64,000 bases of DNA from NCBI RefSeq assembly GCF_021729035.1, contig NZ_JAJSAP010000002.1:1-64000 (forward strand), given 5' to 3'. The DNA comes from Microbulbifer sediminum (lineage in GTDB: Bacteria; Pseudomonadota; Gammaproteobacteria; Pseudomonadales; Cellvibrionaceae). The notes beneath the pieces were generated by a model. That model saw only the letters and a list, made by a program, of their open reading frames with translations, had not been told where the DNA came from and made no database searches. The position numbers were made by a program, and so were the translations under genes. Shown one piece after another: positions 35,861 through 44,191 of the stretch (the first letter of the stretch is position 1; every line of letters begins with the position of its first letter).

Positions 35861-35888
35861 TTGACAGGGCAGGCCAATCGGGTATGAT
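35861..35888 (+). promoter_or_regulatory. Sigma70 promoter of the tRNA-Val/Asp operon
   Basis: Consensus TTGACA (35861-35866), 16 bp, TATGAT (35883-35888), then GCGCGTCG as a GC-rich discriminator. It lies 38 bp before tRNA-Val. The same architecture as the promoter at 31646, pointing to stringent control. Confidence 0.85.
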
Positions 35889-35926
35889 GCGCGTCGCTCG
35901 AGGGGCACAGCCCAGAGCAAAAAAAC

Positions 35927-36002
35927 GGGTGGTTAGCTCAGTTGGGAGAGCGACGGCCTTACAAGCCGTAGGTCACAGGTTCGACCCCTGTACCACCCAC
36001 CA
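35927..36002 (+). tRNA. tRNA-Val (TAC)
   Basis: 76 nt with encoded CCA. Acceptor GGGTGGT/ACCACCC, anticodon TAC in loop CTTACAA with stem ACGGC/GCCGT, T arm CAGGTTCGACCCCTG. Confidence 0.97.
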
Positions 36003-36047
36003 TCTCTCTGGCAGCAGCCTGCAGAAATTGAGAGATGCGCCTACCGC

Positions 36048-36124
36048 GGACCGGTAGTTCAGTTGGTTAGAATGCCGGCCTGTCACGCCGGAGGTCGCGG
36101 GTTCGAGTCCCGTCCGGTCCGCCA
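36048..36124 (+). tRNA. tRNA-Asp (GTC)
   Basis: 77 nt with encoded CCA. Acceptor GGACCGG/CCGGTCC, anticodon GTC in loop CTGTCAC with stem CCGGC/GCCGG, T arm GCGGGTTCGAGTCCCGT. Second gene of the Val-Asp operon. Confidence 0.97.
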
Positions 36125-36170
36125 TATACAAAAAAGCCCCGCTCGAAAGAGCGGGGCTTTTTTGTATATG
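36123..36170. terminator. Long perfect terminator hairpin behind tRNA-Asp
   Basis: A perfect 22-bp stem with a GAAA loop: CATATACAAAAAAGCCCC... on the left mirrors GGGGCTTTTTTGTATATG on the right, the GC core being GCCCCGCTC/GAGCGGGGC. The left arm starts inside the tRNA CCA end. It is a strong bidirectional terminator. Confidence 0.93.
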
Positions 36171-36204
36171 CTGGATCGGCGTACGAGAACCCTCGTTCGA
36201 CAAA
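36148..36204 (+). repeat. 57-bp direct repeat, copy 1
   Basis: From AGAGCGGGGC to TTCGACAAA, identical base for base to 36321-36377. It includes the right arm of the terminator and a second hairpin ACGAG-AACC-CTCGT (36183-36196). It is followed by a further perfect hairpin AAAATTGC-CGGGA-GCAATTTT (36202-36222) and then GGACGCC. Confidence 0.85.
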
Positions 36205-36320
36205 ATTGCCGGGAGCAATTTTGGACGCCAGAGCGAAGCGACGGCGCCCGAAGGGTGAGCGGCATAGCCGCGAATCAGTCCCGCCACAGGTGTTCCAGCT
36301 GGCACGGAGCGATCTACCCA

Positions 36321-36377
36321 AGAGCGGGGCTTTTTTGTATATGCTGGATCGGCGTACGAGAACCCTCGTTCGACAAA
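36321..36377 (+). repeat. 57-bp direct repeat, copy 2
   Basis: Second copy of 36148-36204. Here the left arm of the terminator is missing, so no terminator can fold. It is followed by a different stem, AAATCGGC (36375-36382) with GCCGATTT (36423-36430), and again GGACGCC. The 380-bp stretch 36125-36505 holds only these repeats; reading frames across it are spurious. Confidence 0.85.
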
Positions 36378-36505
36378 TCGGCAGGGCCGGGGACGCCGCG
36401 AATACATGCAGCGGCCGGACCAGCCGATTTGGACGCCGCAGCGAAGCGGAAGCGCCCACAGTCGCTGCTCTGGCCTGCCTCGCAGTCCTGAGCGGCGTAC
36501 CCCGG

Positions 36506-37486
36506 TTACGGCGTTACCAGCACCTTGCCTTCACGCCCGCCCTGGGCGGCCGTTGCCACGGCATCCTTGATATCTTTCACGCTGAACGTACTGTCGATGG
36601 GCGCCTTCAGTTTTCCCGCAATCACCAGCTTCGTCAGCTCACCGTAGACCCTCTCCTGGTCCTGTGGTGATGCCTCCTCGAACCACCGGGCCAGCCAGAA
36701 GCCCCTGAGCGAAACCCCCTTGAAGATCAGTGCCGTAGGGGAAATCTTGCATGGCTTGCCGCTCATCATGCCGTAGTTCACCAGTGTGCCCCCGGCAGCG
36801 AGGCAATCGGCGATACGGCCCGTGGCTGTATCCCCCACGGCGTCAATCCCCAGTTTTATTTCTGCGCCGCCTGTGGCCTCCTTGACCCGCGCGGGTAGGT
36901 CTTCGCCGTCCACCAGGACGACATCCGCGCCCTGTGCCTTGAGCGGCTCTATCAGGGATTCGCGACGGACAACGTTGACGGTCTTGAAGCCGCGGAAGTG
37001 TGCCAGCTGGATCAGGTAGTTACCCACGCCGGAATTGGCCGCATTCTGGATCACCCAGTCGCCTTTCTCCAGATTTACGAACTCGCTCAACATCAGCGAG
37101 GCCGTGGGCGGATTGATGGAAATCATCGACAGCTGCAGCGGGTCTGCCTCATTGGGAAGGGGAAGCAACTTGTCTGCCGGAACAACGAAATGGGTGCGCC
37201 AGGTCCCGATGCCTACCGGCAGCAGTACCGTCTGCCCAATCTCTGGCGCGGTGACGCCTGGCCCGTGTTCGACCACCCGGGCAACCCCCTCATTGCCGCC
37301 GATAGCGGGGAGGGGCGGCAGCATGCCGTAATCACCGGTGAGGGTGAGGACGTCGGAGGGGTTGATGGGGGAAGCCAGCAGCTCCAGGAGCACTTCGCCT
37401 TCCTTCAGTTCGGGTGTTTCACATTCAACTGCTTCGATGACTTCCTGCGGTACCGGGCCGCGGGACTGGTATTCTGCTTTGAGCAT
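36506..37486 (-). CDS. Zinc-free MDR-type enoyl thioester reductase (MECR/ETR-like)
   Basis: 326 residues, medium-chain dehydrogenase/reductase fold without the catalytic zinc cysteines. ASPINPSDVLTLTGDYG, PAIGGNEGVARV, VIQNAANSGVGNYLIQLAHFRGFKTVNVVRR (NADPH loop with R-R) and LVNYGMMSG agree with the MECR/ETR1 type that reduces trans-2-enoyl-CoA/ACP. It may act in fatty acid or secondary lipid metabolism. Start ATG 37486 has a perfect AGGAGGAG upstream; the frame to 37570 is not needed. It is divergent from the toxin-antitoxin genes. Confidence 0.87.
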   Translation of the reverse strand: MLKAEYQSRGPVPQEVIEAVECETPELKEGEVLLELLASPINPSDVLTLTGDYGMLPPLPAIGGNEGVARVVEHGPGVTAPEIGQTVLLPVGIGTWRTHFVVPADKLLPLPNEADPLQLSMISINPPTASLMLSEFVNLEKGDWVIQNAANSGVGNYLIQLAHFRGFKTVNVVRRESLIEPLKAQGADVVLVDGEDLPARVKEATGGAEIKLGIDAVGDTATGRIADCLAAGGTLVNYGMMSGKPCKISPTALIFKGVSLRGFWLARWFEEASPQDQERVYGELTKLVIAGKLKAPIDSTFSVKDIKDAVATAAQGGREGKVLVTP

Positions 37487-37656
37487 TTGTTGCTCCTCCT
37501 TTTGTTGAATCTCTAGCTCCTGTGAGAACCATGGACCGCAATTTAGTCGATCTCGTTTTACAGTGACCACTTTTAATCATTGATGGCGCCTTATCACGCA
37601 GCTTGATATGGGCCGGATAGGGCATAGCACAATCCAGTAACTGCATGTTGCCAGGT

Positions 37657-37681
37657 GACCGTAAAAGGTATAAATTCGGTC
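37657..37681 (+). promoter_or_regulatory. Promoter and dyad upstream of the Xre-RES module
   Basis: TATAAA (37669-37674), 15 bp behind TTGCCA (37648-37653), is flanked by GACCG (37657-37661) and CGGTC (37677-37681), an inverted repeat around the -10. Antitoxins of this class repress their own operon, so it is a natural operator candidate. The spacer is short, which lowers certainty. A palindrome ATCCGGAT follows at about 37686. Confidence 0.45.
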
Positions 37682-37710
37682 ATATATCCGGATCATTTGG
37701 AGGGGTGAAC

Positions 37711-38076
37711 ATGGCGTCAATGCCTTCGCTGGAGCCACAGCCGTCAGAGGACGAAGTACTGCTGGAGGCCCTGCTGAATACCGCATCCTACCTGGGCCTG
37801 CGCAAGCGCGAGCTGGCCGACATCATCCATATGGACGAGCGCACCCTGAGGCGTAAGTCTGGCCTGACCCCGGACAGTGCCCCGGGCCAGCTCGCCCTGT
37901 TGCTGGTGCGGGCCTATCGCGCGGCCTTTGTATTGATGGGCGGTGCAGAAGGGGCCCGGCACTGGTTCGATACGCCCAACAGATCACTCAATGGCAGCCC
38001 CCGGGAACTTGTAGCCCAGATTGAAGGCCTGGTGCGGGTGGTCAATTACCTCGATGCCATGCGGGGCAAGGTATGA
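37711..38076 (+). CDS. Xre/MbcA/ParS-type antitoxin
   Basis: 122 residues. An N-terminal Xre-like helix-turn-helix (YLGLRKRELADIIHMDERTLRRKSG) is followed by the DUF2384 toxin-binding domain (LLLVRAYRAAFVLMGGAEGARHWFDTPNRSLNGSPRELV). It should neutralise the adjacent RES toxin and repress the operon. ATG 37711 follows GGAGGGG. Its stop overlaps the toxin start by ATGA. Confidence 0.92.
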   Translation: MASMPSLEPQPSEDEVLLEALLNTASYLGLRKRELADIIHMDERTLRRKSGLTPDSAPGQLALLLVRAYRAAFVLMGGAEGARHWFDTPNRSLNGSPRELVAQIEGLVRVVNYLDAMRGKV

Positions 38077-38858
38077 GTGACGGGCTCGACCAGCTGATCG
38101 ATAACAGCCGCCAGCGGCTGATGGGCAGGCTGTTCCGGATTGTGGAGTCCCAGGAGGATGTTGCCACCCGCAGCCTGGTGGACAGCCTCCAGAAGCAGGA
38201 GGCCCTGGAGAACCTGCTCGAGCGCAGCAAACCGAAGCGCCTGCCCGGCACAGAACAGCTCCATTACCTGCTGGCCACGCCTTTCCGCTATCCACCGCTG
38301 CCCTGGGGATCCCGTTTCGGCAGCACCGCGGAAAACGGCATTTTCTATGGCAGCAAGACCATTCCCACCGTGCTGGCAGAATCCGCCTACTATCGCCAGC
38401 TGTTCTTCAATGACATGGAGTTGTCCCCGCGGGCGCCAATCACCAGTTACCACAGCATCTTCTCGGCCCGATATGCCGCGGATCCCGGCGTGCGCCTGCA
38501 GGCTCCAGCCTGGAAGTCGTACTGGGACAGGATTGCCGACCCGGTGAATTACCACTTCTGCCAGCAGCTGGGGGCACGGATGCGGGCAGCGGGTATCGTG
38601 GGGATAGAAGCTCCATCGGCGCGGGCCCGGCAGGCTGAGATTGCCCCCTTTCCCCCCACTGACAGCGAGGGCGTCAATGTGGCGCTGTTCTCCCCGGAGG
38701 TCCTGTTGCGGCGGGCGCCGATGCAGGAGGCGGAGGTCACAGCCGAAACCGGTGCGGATGGAGTCGCCTTCCTGCTCAAACTGGGTGACGGCACCGTTAC
38801 CCATCGCTTTCCCGCCTCCGCCTTCCGGGTCGGGGGCCAATTGCCACTGCCCGCCTGA
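38073..38858 (+). CDS. RES-domain toxin (NAD+ phosphorylase type)
   Basis: 261 residues. The RES domain is visible from LFRIVE through FRYPPLPWGSRFGSTAENGIFYGSKTIPTVLAESAYYR, with the conserved R, S and E that give the family its name. RES toxins such as MbcT degrade NAD+. This one has a longer N-terminal helical part than the shortest family members. It is translationally coupled to the antitoxin (4-bp overlap). Confidence 0.92.
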   Translation: MSDGLDQLIDNSRQRLMGRLFRIVESQEDVATRSLVDSLQKQEALENLLERSKPKRLPGTEQLHYLLATPFRYPPLPWGSRFGSTAENGIFYGSKTIPTVLAESAYYRQLFFNDMELSPRAPITSYHSIFSARYAADPGVRLQAPAWKSYWDRIADPVNYHFCQQLGARMRAAGIVGIEAPSARARQAEIAPFPPTDSEGVNVALFSPEVLLRRAPMQEAEVTAETGADGVAFLLKLGDGTVTHRFPASAFRVGGQLPLPA

Positions 38859-38924
38859 TTCGGCATGCGGCGGGCAAGCCGCTTTCCTCGCATTAGGTTA
38901 CGACGAATACCCTGAGAATCAGCC

Positions 38925-39866
38925 ATGACCCCTCGCTACCTGACCCGTTTTGATCCCGGCTCTGTCCGCGAGGCTACCTTGAACGTCCCATACCAGCGGC
39001 TCCACAGCAGTCTCTTTCCGGAGGTTGAGGTATGGATGCGGCGTGATGACCTGCTGGATCCGCTGATCTCTGGTAACAAGGCCTACAAGCTGGTCTACAA
39101 CGTTCAGCGCATGCGGGAACAGGGGTTGGATGCCATCATCACTTGCGGCGGTGCCTGGTCAAATCATATCCATGCGACTGCGGCAGCTGGCCGACGTTTT
39201 GGGTTCAGGACTCTTGGCGTTATCCGCGGCGCACGGCCGAAAGAACTGAGTGCCACGCTCCAGGATGCCGAGCGCTTGGGCATGAAACTGCATTTTGTGA
39301 CCAGGGCTGAATACAGGCGGCGTTACAGCGATGAGTTTTTGTCCTTGGCAGGCCTTGAGCAGTATCGGGCCCACTTTATTCCCGAAGGTGGTTCGAACCG
39401 GGAGGGACTTGACGGTCTGCGTATGCTGGGAGAGGCCATAGAGGCTACTGCGCCCGTCGTATTTGACCAGGTATGGCTGCCTTGCGGTACCGGCGTGTCC
39501 CTCGCGGGCCTGCAGGTGGGTCTGGGTAAGGGGGGCACAGTTGGGGTTCCGGTACTCAAGGCCGAGGGGGGAATCCAGGAAGAAGCGCTCCGGTGGCTAC
39601 GGGAGCTCGACTGCCCTCGCATTCCAGCGGTTCTTGGCGGGTATCACTGCGGTGGCTATGCCCGCCAGACCACCGCCCTGAGGGCCTTGCAGCGGTACTT
39701 TGAGGCGGACACGGGAATACCCCTTGAACCTGTTTATATGGCGAAGCTTGTCTATGCCTTGAGCCAACACTGCTCCGCGGGCAAGTTGCAGCCGGGCAGT
39801 CGCGTCCTGCTCATCCATACAGGCGGGCTGCAGGGCAGGCGAGGCTTTGCGCCGGCTATAAAATGA
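38925..39866 (+). CDS. D-cysteine desulfhydrase / ACC deaminase family PLP enzyme
   Basis: 313 residues, fold-type II PLP enzyme. RRDDLLDPLISGNKAYKLVYNV has the Schiff-base lysine in S-G-N-K, ITCGGAWSNHIHATAAAGRR the substrate loop, and LPCGTGVSLAG the phosphate loop. It would deaminate D-cysteine or a related small amino acid; the specific substrate cannot be told. Follows the RES gene by 66 bp and ends before a good terminator. Confidence 0.88.
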   Translation: MTPRYLTRFDPGSVREATLNVPYQRLHSSLFPEVEVWMRRDDLLDPLISGNKAYKLVYNVQRMREQGLDAIITCGGAWSNHIHATAAAGRRFGFRTLGVIRGARPKELSATLQDAERLGMKLHFVTRAEYRRRYSDEFLSLAGLEQYRAHFIPEGGSNREGLDGLRMLGEAIEATAPVVFDQVWLPCGTGVSLAGLQVGLGKGGTVGVPVLKAEGGIQEEALRWLRELDCPRIPAVLGGYHCGGYARQTTALRALQRYFEADTGIPLEPVYMAKLVYALSQHCSAGKLQPGSRVLLIHTGGLQGRRGFAPAIK

Positions 39867-39967
39867 TCATGGATTTGGGCTGGTCGGCTCGTGTTCTGCT
39901 CTCCTGACTGCCGGGTCCCGGTTCGACTCGGATTCAAAGCTCAGGCATAATCTCCGATCGGTTTTCG

Positions 39968-39988
39968 GGTGCCCGGTGGGCACCTTTT
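39968..39988 (+). terminator. Terminator before nadK
   Basis: GGTGCCC-GGT-GGGCACC followed by TTTTGCTT. It ends the D-cysteine-desulfhydrase-like transcript, so nadK has its own promoter between about 39990 and 40050. Confidence 0.85.
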
Positions 39989-40061
39989 GCTTAAAAAACA
40001 AACAGTTCAGGCAGGCAAGAACTGAATCGCTGGGCCCGGGTTAGGGCACCATGGGGGAGCG

Positions 40062-40937
40062 GTGTCAGAATTCAAAAATATCGGGCTGATCGGCCGGACA
40101 GAAAGTGACAGTGCAGTTCTTTCGCTCAAGCGCCTGATGGCGTTCCTGCAGCGTGAGGGTTATGCCGTGGTACTCGAGCAGGAGACCGCGAAGGCGGTGG
40201 CTGCCCAAGGTGCGCGTATTTCCTCCAAGGACAAGCTCGGCGAACTCTGCGATCTGGTGATCGTGGTGGGCGGCGACGGTAGTCTACTGGCAGCAGCCCG
40301 CGCACTGGCCAAATTCAGTGTGCCCCTCTTAGGTATCAATCGCGGTCGCCTGGGCTTTCTCACAGATATTACTCCCGACGAAATCGAATCCAAGGTTGGC
40401 GAAGTCCTGTCAGGAAAATATATGGCGGAAAGTCGCTTCCTGCTGGATATGTCTGTGACTCGCAATGGTAAGCCTGTTGGGAAAGGTTCCGCTCTCAATG
40501 ATGTGGTCATCCATCCGGGAGAATTTATCCGGATGATCGAGTTTGACCTTTTTATTGACGGCCAGTTCGTATACACCCAGCGGTCCGATGGCCTCATCGT
40601 CTCTACCCCTACCGGATCTACAGCCTACGCATTATCCGGGGGAGGCCCAATAATGCATCCAAAATTGGATGCAATAGTGGTTGTTCCACTAAATCCCCAT
40701 ACACTAAGCAGCAGGCCGATCGTTGTTGAAGGTAGCAGCGAGTTCAAGATTATTATTGGTGAGCACAATATTGCCCGTCCACATGTAACCTGTGATGGAC
40801 ATGATCAGTTGATTACCAAGCCAGGTGATGTAGTTCGCATTCACAAAAAACCTCATCGTCTGACACTAATCCATCCGATTGAACATAATTTTTATGAGAC
40901 ATGTCGCTCTAAACTTAGCTGGCAACTAGGTGGATAG
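40062..40937 (+). CDS. nadK: NAD kinase
   Basis: 291 residues. GGDGSLLAAARALA (GGDG motif), GINRGRLGFLTDI, ALNDVVIHPGE (NE/D motif) and DGLIVSTPTGSTAYALSGGGP are all typical of ATP-NAD kinase, which makes NADP+. The start is a GTG with GGGGAG upstream. The last third of the gene is visibly AT-richer in codon use than the first part, marking the start of the compositional shift into the glycan island. Confidence 0.96.
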   Translation: MSEFKNIGLIGRTESDSAVLSLKRLMAFLQREGYAVVLEQETAKAVAAQGARISSKDKLGELCDLVIVVGGDGSLLAAARALAKFSVPLLGINRGRLGFLTDITPDEIESKVGEVLSGKYMAESRFLLDMSVTRNGKPVGKGSALNDVVIHPGEFIRMIEFDLFIDGQFVYTQRSDGLIVSTPTGSTAYALSGGGPIMHPKLDAIVVVPLNPHTLSSRPIVVEGSSEFKIIIGEHNIARPHVTCDGHDQLITKPGDVVRIHKKPHRLTLIHPIEHNFYETCRSKLSWQLGG

Positions 40938-41026
40938 TGAAGGGGGTCAGCGAGATTTTTAATTCACGATAAAAACCAGATGTAGAGATTTATAAACCTT
41001 ATTCACGACACCTAACAGAGAATAAA

Positions 41027-41353
41027 ATGCAACCACAATCTGATGAACTACTAAGTGACTTAAAGTGCGAGAGCGCTATGCTGTTGGAGCACTTGTATTG
41101 GGTGCAGGGAGAGATGGAGGAGAACAAGGATCTCTATTTGGAGGTAAAGGAACGCTCGTTAACGATTAGTGAAATTGAAAAAAAGATTAGTGAAATTAAA
41201 AAAGAAAATATGCAGCTAAAAAAAACATTGTCTCAAGCCAATCGCGAACTGAGTCGTGCAAAAGCTAAAATCGAACAAATAAGGAAAAGTACTTCTTGGA
41301 GGTTGACCGGGCCGATAAGGGTCATAAAGCGTTTTTTGTCAAGACAGCAATGA
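41027..41353 (+). CDS. Coiled-coil protein with C-terminal SWRLTGPIR motif
   Basis: 108 residues. A long coiled coil (about 40-90) is followed by KSTSWRLTGPIRVIKRFLSR. The S-x-S-W-R-x-T-x-P-I/L-R motif is known from linkers of large bacterial glycosyltransferases and methyltransferases in polysaccharide loci. It may be a remnant or a free scaffold part of such an enzyme. First gene of the AT-rich island. Confidence 0.6.
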   Translation: MQPQSDELLSDLKCESAMLLEHLYWVQGEMEENKDLYLEVKERSLTISEIEKKISEIKKENMQLKKTLSQANRELSRAKAKIEQIRKSTSWRLTGPIRVIKRFLSRQQ

Positions 41354-41837
41354 GCGGAGAAATAACCTCTTTTGCTTTGGGCTAAATGGACCGCTTGAAG
41401 TCAACTTGAAGTACCTATGCTAATGAGAGACTTACTAAAGTCCGGCAAAAATGTAAGAATCAAAGCAGACATTAAGCAGATCACTGCATGATTTTTTAAA
41501 TATAGCGAAAAGACTGAAGTTGGTAGGCTTTATGGATCATTGGGGTGATTGTCGAGTGCAAAAACATACAAATTATTCGAGGCGAGTATTTAATCTTGAA
41601 AGCTTGACGCTAAATTAGCGGATAAGCCGTCCGTTGACCAGGGAGCCATTTTGGGTCTTGTACTTAAAAACTGTTAATTCCCTATACCGAAAACTATGGA
41701 TTATTTGCCGTGAATGGCTCGCTCAAAGCCTCCTCTCCCTGCCTGAATGAATTTCACGATAAAGTGATTCTGGGTTGCCGAATTGTGGTGTTGATTTTCT
41801 TGGCCGTTTTTTAATTTATTGTGGATCGAGGATTGCA
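41354..41837. other. 484-bp AT-rich gap without a recognisable gene
   Basis: No frame of convincing length. It contains a 24-codon frame from 41417 and a palindrome CGCTAA-A-TTAGCG near 41608. The 11-mer TTCACGATAAA occurs near 40963 and again near 41754. It may be the remains of a deleted gene and probably contains the promoter of the nonulosonate operon. Confidence 0.4.
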
Positions 41838-43031
41838 GTGTTAGATATGACTTTGTCTCTTATTGGAAGAGAAAACAATTTATTCCAGAAAGATATCAAG
41901 ACACACGAAGAATATTTGTCTGGGACCGTGGAGGCTAGTAGCTTTTTAGTGATTGGCGGCGCTGGATCAATAGGCCAGGCGGTAGTTAAAGAACTCTTCA
42001 AGAGAAGCCCCAAGAAACTTCACGTGGTCGACATAAGTGAAAACAATCTGACTGAATTGGTTAGAGACGTTAGAAGTTCTCTGGGTTATATAAAAGGTGA
42101 TTTCAGAACATTTTGCCTGGACTTAGGCTCCATTGAATATGATGCCTTCATGAAGGCTGATGGTAGCTATGATTATGTGTTTAACCTCTCCGCTTTAAAG
42201 CATGTTCGCAGTGAAAAAGACCCGTATACATTAATGCGAATGATTGATGTGAATATTCTTAATACAGATAAATCGGTTTTGCAGGCAGCCGAATCTGGGG
42301 CTGAAAAATATTTTTGTGTTTCTACTGATAAGGCTACGAACCCGGTAAATATGATGGGAGCCTCTAAGCGCATTATGGAGTTATTTTTAATGCGCAGAAG
42401 TAAGGATATTAGGATATCAACCGCACGCTTTGCGAACGTCGCATTCTCTGACGGATCACTTTTGCATGGATTTAATCAAAGGCTGCTCAAAGCTCAACCG
42501 ATAGTCGCGCCAAATGATATTAAAAGATATTTCATCACTCCTGAAGAATCTGGGCAGTTGTGCCTGCTATCGTGTCTCTTGGGAGAAAATAGAGATGTCT
42601 TTTTTCCAAAGCTAAGTGATGACCTGGACCTGATATCATTTTCTTCCATCGCAGAAAAATACCTCAAGCTTAGGGGGTACAAACCTTACATTTGCTCTTC
42701 TGAAGAGGAAGCAAGAAGTCTAGTTCATGAACTTGCTGGTAAAAAGGAATGGCCCTGTCTCTTCACTAGAAGTGATACTACAGGGGAAAAAGACTTTGAA
42801 GAGTTCTTTAGTGATGAGGATTCCGTTAACCTGGATCGGTTTAACGGCGTAGGTATCATTAAGAATGACGCTCTCTTTGATCCGGAAAAGTTAGAAAAAT
42901 TTGAGGCTGAAATTAGCCGGTATAAAAATTTGAGAAAGTGGGATAAGAGCGACTTGCTTTCTTTATTTGTAAAGCTGGTACCTGAATTTTCCCACCAAGA
43001 GACTGGGAAATATCTAGACGGCAAAATGTAG
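41838..43031 (+). CDS. NDP-sugar 4,6-dehydratase of the CapD/FlaA1 type
   Basis: 397 residues, soluble. Rossmann loop FLVIGGAGSIGQAVVKEL, then VFNLSALKHVRSEKDPYTLMRMIDVNI, CVSTDKATNPVNMMGASKRIMELFL (S-T-D-K catalytic stretch; the usual Y is replaced by M in NMMGASK, as in the CapD group) and SDGSLLHGF. It would convert UDP- or GDP-GlcNAc to the 4-keto-6-deoxy sugar, first step to a legionaminic-type sugar. It lacks the membrane domain of WbpM-type enzymes. GTG 41838 with GAGGA 5 nt upstream is the best start. A C-terminal extension of about 110 residues is unusual. Confidence 0.82.
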   Translation: MLDMTLSLIGRENNLFQKDIKTHEEYLSGTVEASSFLVIGGAGSIGQAVVKELFKRSPKKLHVVDISENNLTELVRDVRSSLGYIKGDFRTFCLDLGSIEYDAFMKADGSYDYVFNLSALKHVRSEKDPYTLMRMIDVNILNTDKSVLQAAESGAEKYFCVSTDKATNPVNMMGASKRIMELFLMRRSKDIRISTARFANVAFSDGSLLHGFNQRLLKAQPIVAPNDIKRYFITPEESGQLCLLSCLLGENRDVFFPKLSDDLDLISFSSIAEKYLKLRGYKPYICSSEEEARSLVHELAGKKEWPCLFTRSDTTGEKDFEEFFSDEDSVNLDRFNGVGIIKNDALFDPEKLEKFEAEISRYKNLRKWDKSDLLSLFVKLVPEFSHQETGKYLDGKM

Positions 43032-43039
43032 GAATTTAT

Positions 43040-44191
43040 ATGCATCAAGAACTAGTGAAATTCGTGCGTGAAATCTACAGTAGTAATGAAGTGATTCCTC
43101 TTCACGCACCGATCTTTGCTGGGAATGAGAGCAAATATGTCACTGAAACAATTGATAGTACGTTTGTTTCAAGTGTCGGAAAATTTGTTGATGAATTCGA
43201 AAGCCAGATAGAAAACTATACAAAATGTAAAAAGGCTGTAGCGACGGTTAACGGTACATCCGCCCTGCACACGGCGCTATATATGTCTGACGTACAGCGC
43301 GGGGACATGGTGATTACGCAAGCGCTGACCTTTGTTGCCACGTGCAATGTGTTATATCACATGGGAGTTGAGCCAGTATTTGTTGATGTTTCAATGGAGA
43401 GCATGGGGCTGTGTCCGATGAAAACCGGGAAGTGGCTTGATGAAAATGCATTTATTGACAGCGCAGGGGAATGCAGGCATAAGTTCACAAATAGGAAGAT
43501 TAGCGCCATCCTCCCTATGCATACCTTTGGCCATCCTGTTCAACTGGACGGCTTTTTAGATCTATGCAGTGAATGGAATTTAAAGTTGATTGAGGACGCT
43601 GCAGAAAGCCTAGGATCCTTTTACAGGGGGCAGCATACCGGTACGTTCGGAAAGTTTTCTGCGTTGAGCTTTAATGGTAATAAGGTCATTACTACCGGAG
43701 GCGGAGGAATGGTCCTATGCCAAAGCGACCTTGAAGGAGCACGAACAAAGCACATAACTACAACTGCTAAGGTCTCACACCCCTTCGAGTTTTTCCATGA
43801 TGAGCCCGGATTTAACTATAGACTACCTAACATAAATGCAGCACTAGGATGTGCTCAGTTGGAAAATATAGGTACTCTGCTAGATAAGAAAAGGCAAATA
43901 GCTAACAACTACATGAGCTTTTTCAATAGATCAGATTATGTATTTTTCAAGGAGCCTGAGTATGCAAAGTCAAATTATTGGCTTAACTGCGTAATTTGCC
44001 CGACCAAAAAAAGTAGGGACCAACTATTGCTCGAGACAAACCGGGCTGGCGTTATGACCCGGCCAATATGGAAGCTTATGAGTAATTTGCCAGCATTTAA
44101 GCATTGTCTCTCTGATGACTTATCTAATTCGAAATATCTAGAAGAGCACGCGGTTAATATCCCTAGTGGTATTAGCAAGGAGCTCATGTAA
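43040..44191 (+). CDS. legC: LegC-family PLP aminotransferase
   Basis: 383 residues, DegT/DnrJ/EryC1 fold. IPLHAPIFAGNESKYVTETIDSTFVSSVGKFVDEFE is the LegC-subfamily N-terminus, VNGTSALHTALYMSDVQRGDMVITQALTFVATCNVL follows, and FSALSFNGNKVITTGGGGMV contains the PLP lysine. It would aminate the C4-keto sugar made by the preceding enzyme. Lies 8 bp behind it with an AGGAA site. Confidence 0.92.
   Translation: MHQELVKFVREIYSSNEVIPLHAPIFAGNESKYVTETIDSTFVSSVGKFVDEFESQIENYTKCKKAVATVNGTSALHTALYMSDVQRGDMVITQALTFVATCNVLYHMGVEPVFVDVSMESMGLCPMKTGKWLDENAFIDSAGECRHKFTNRKISAILPMHTFGHPVQLDGFLDLCSEWNLKLIEDAAESLGSFYRGQHTGTFGKFSALSFNGNKVITTGGGGMVLCQSDLEGARTKHITTTAKVSHPFEFFHDEPGFNYRLPNINAALGCAQLENIGTLLDKKRQIANNYMSFFNRSDYVFFKEPEYAKSNYWLNCVICPTKKSRDQLLLETNRAGVMTRPIWKLMSNLPAFKHCLSDDLSNSKYLEEHAVNIPSGISKELM

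Noticed and set aside
35973-36670. Several frames across the tRNA-Asp terminator and repeats (KSGAFLYM-type peptides)
   Set aside because: They are read out of tRNA, terminator and repeat sequence. Such peptides are a known artefact of tRNA-flanking sequence.
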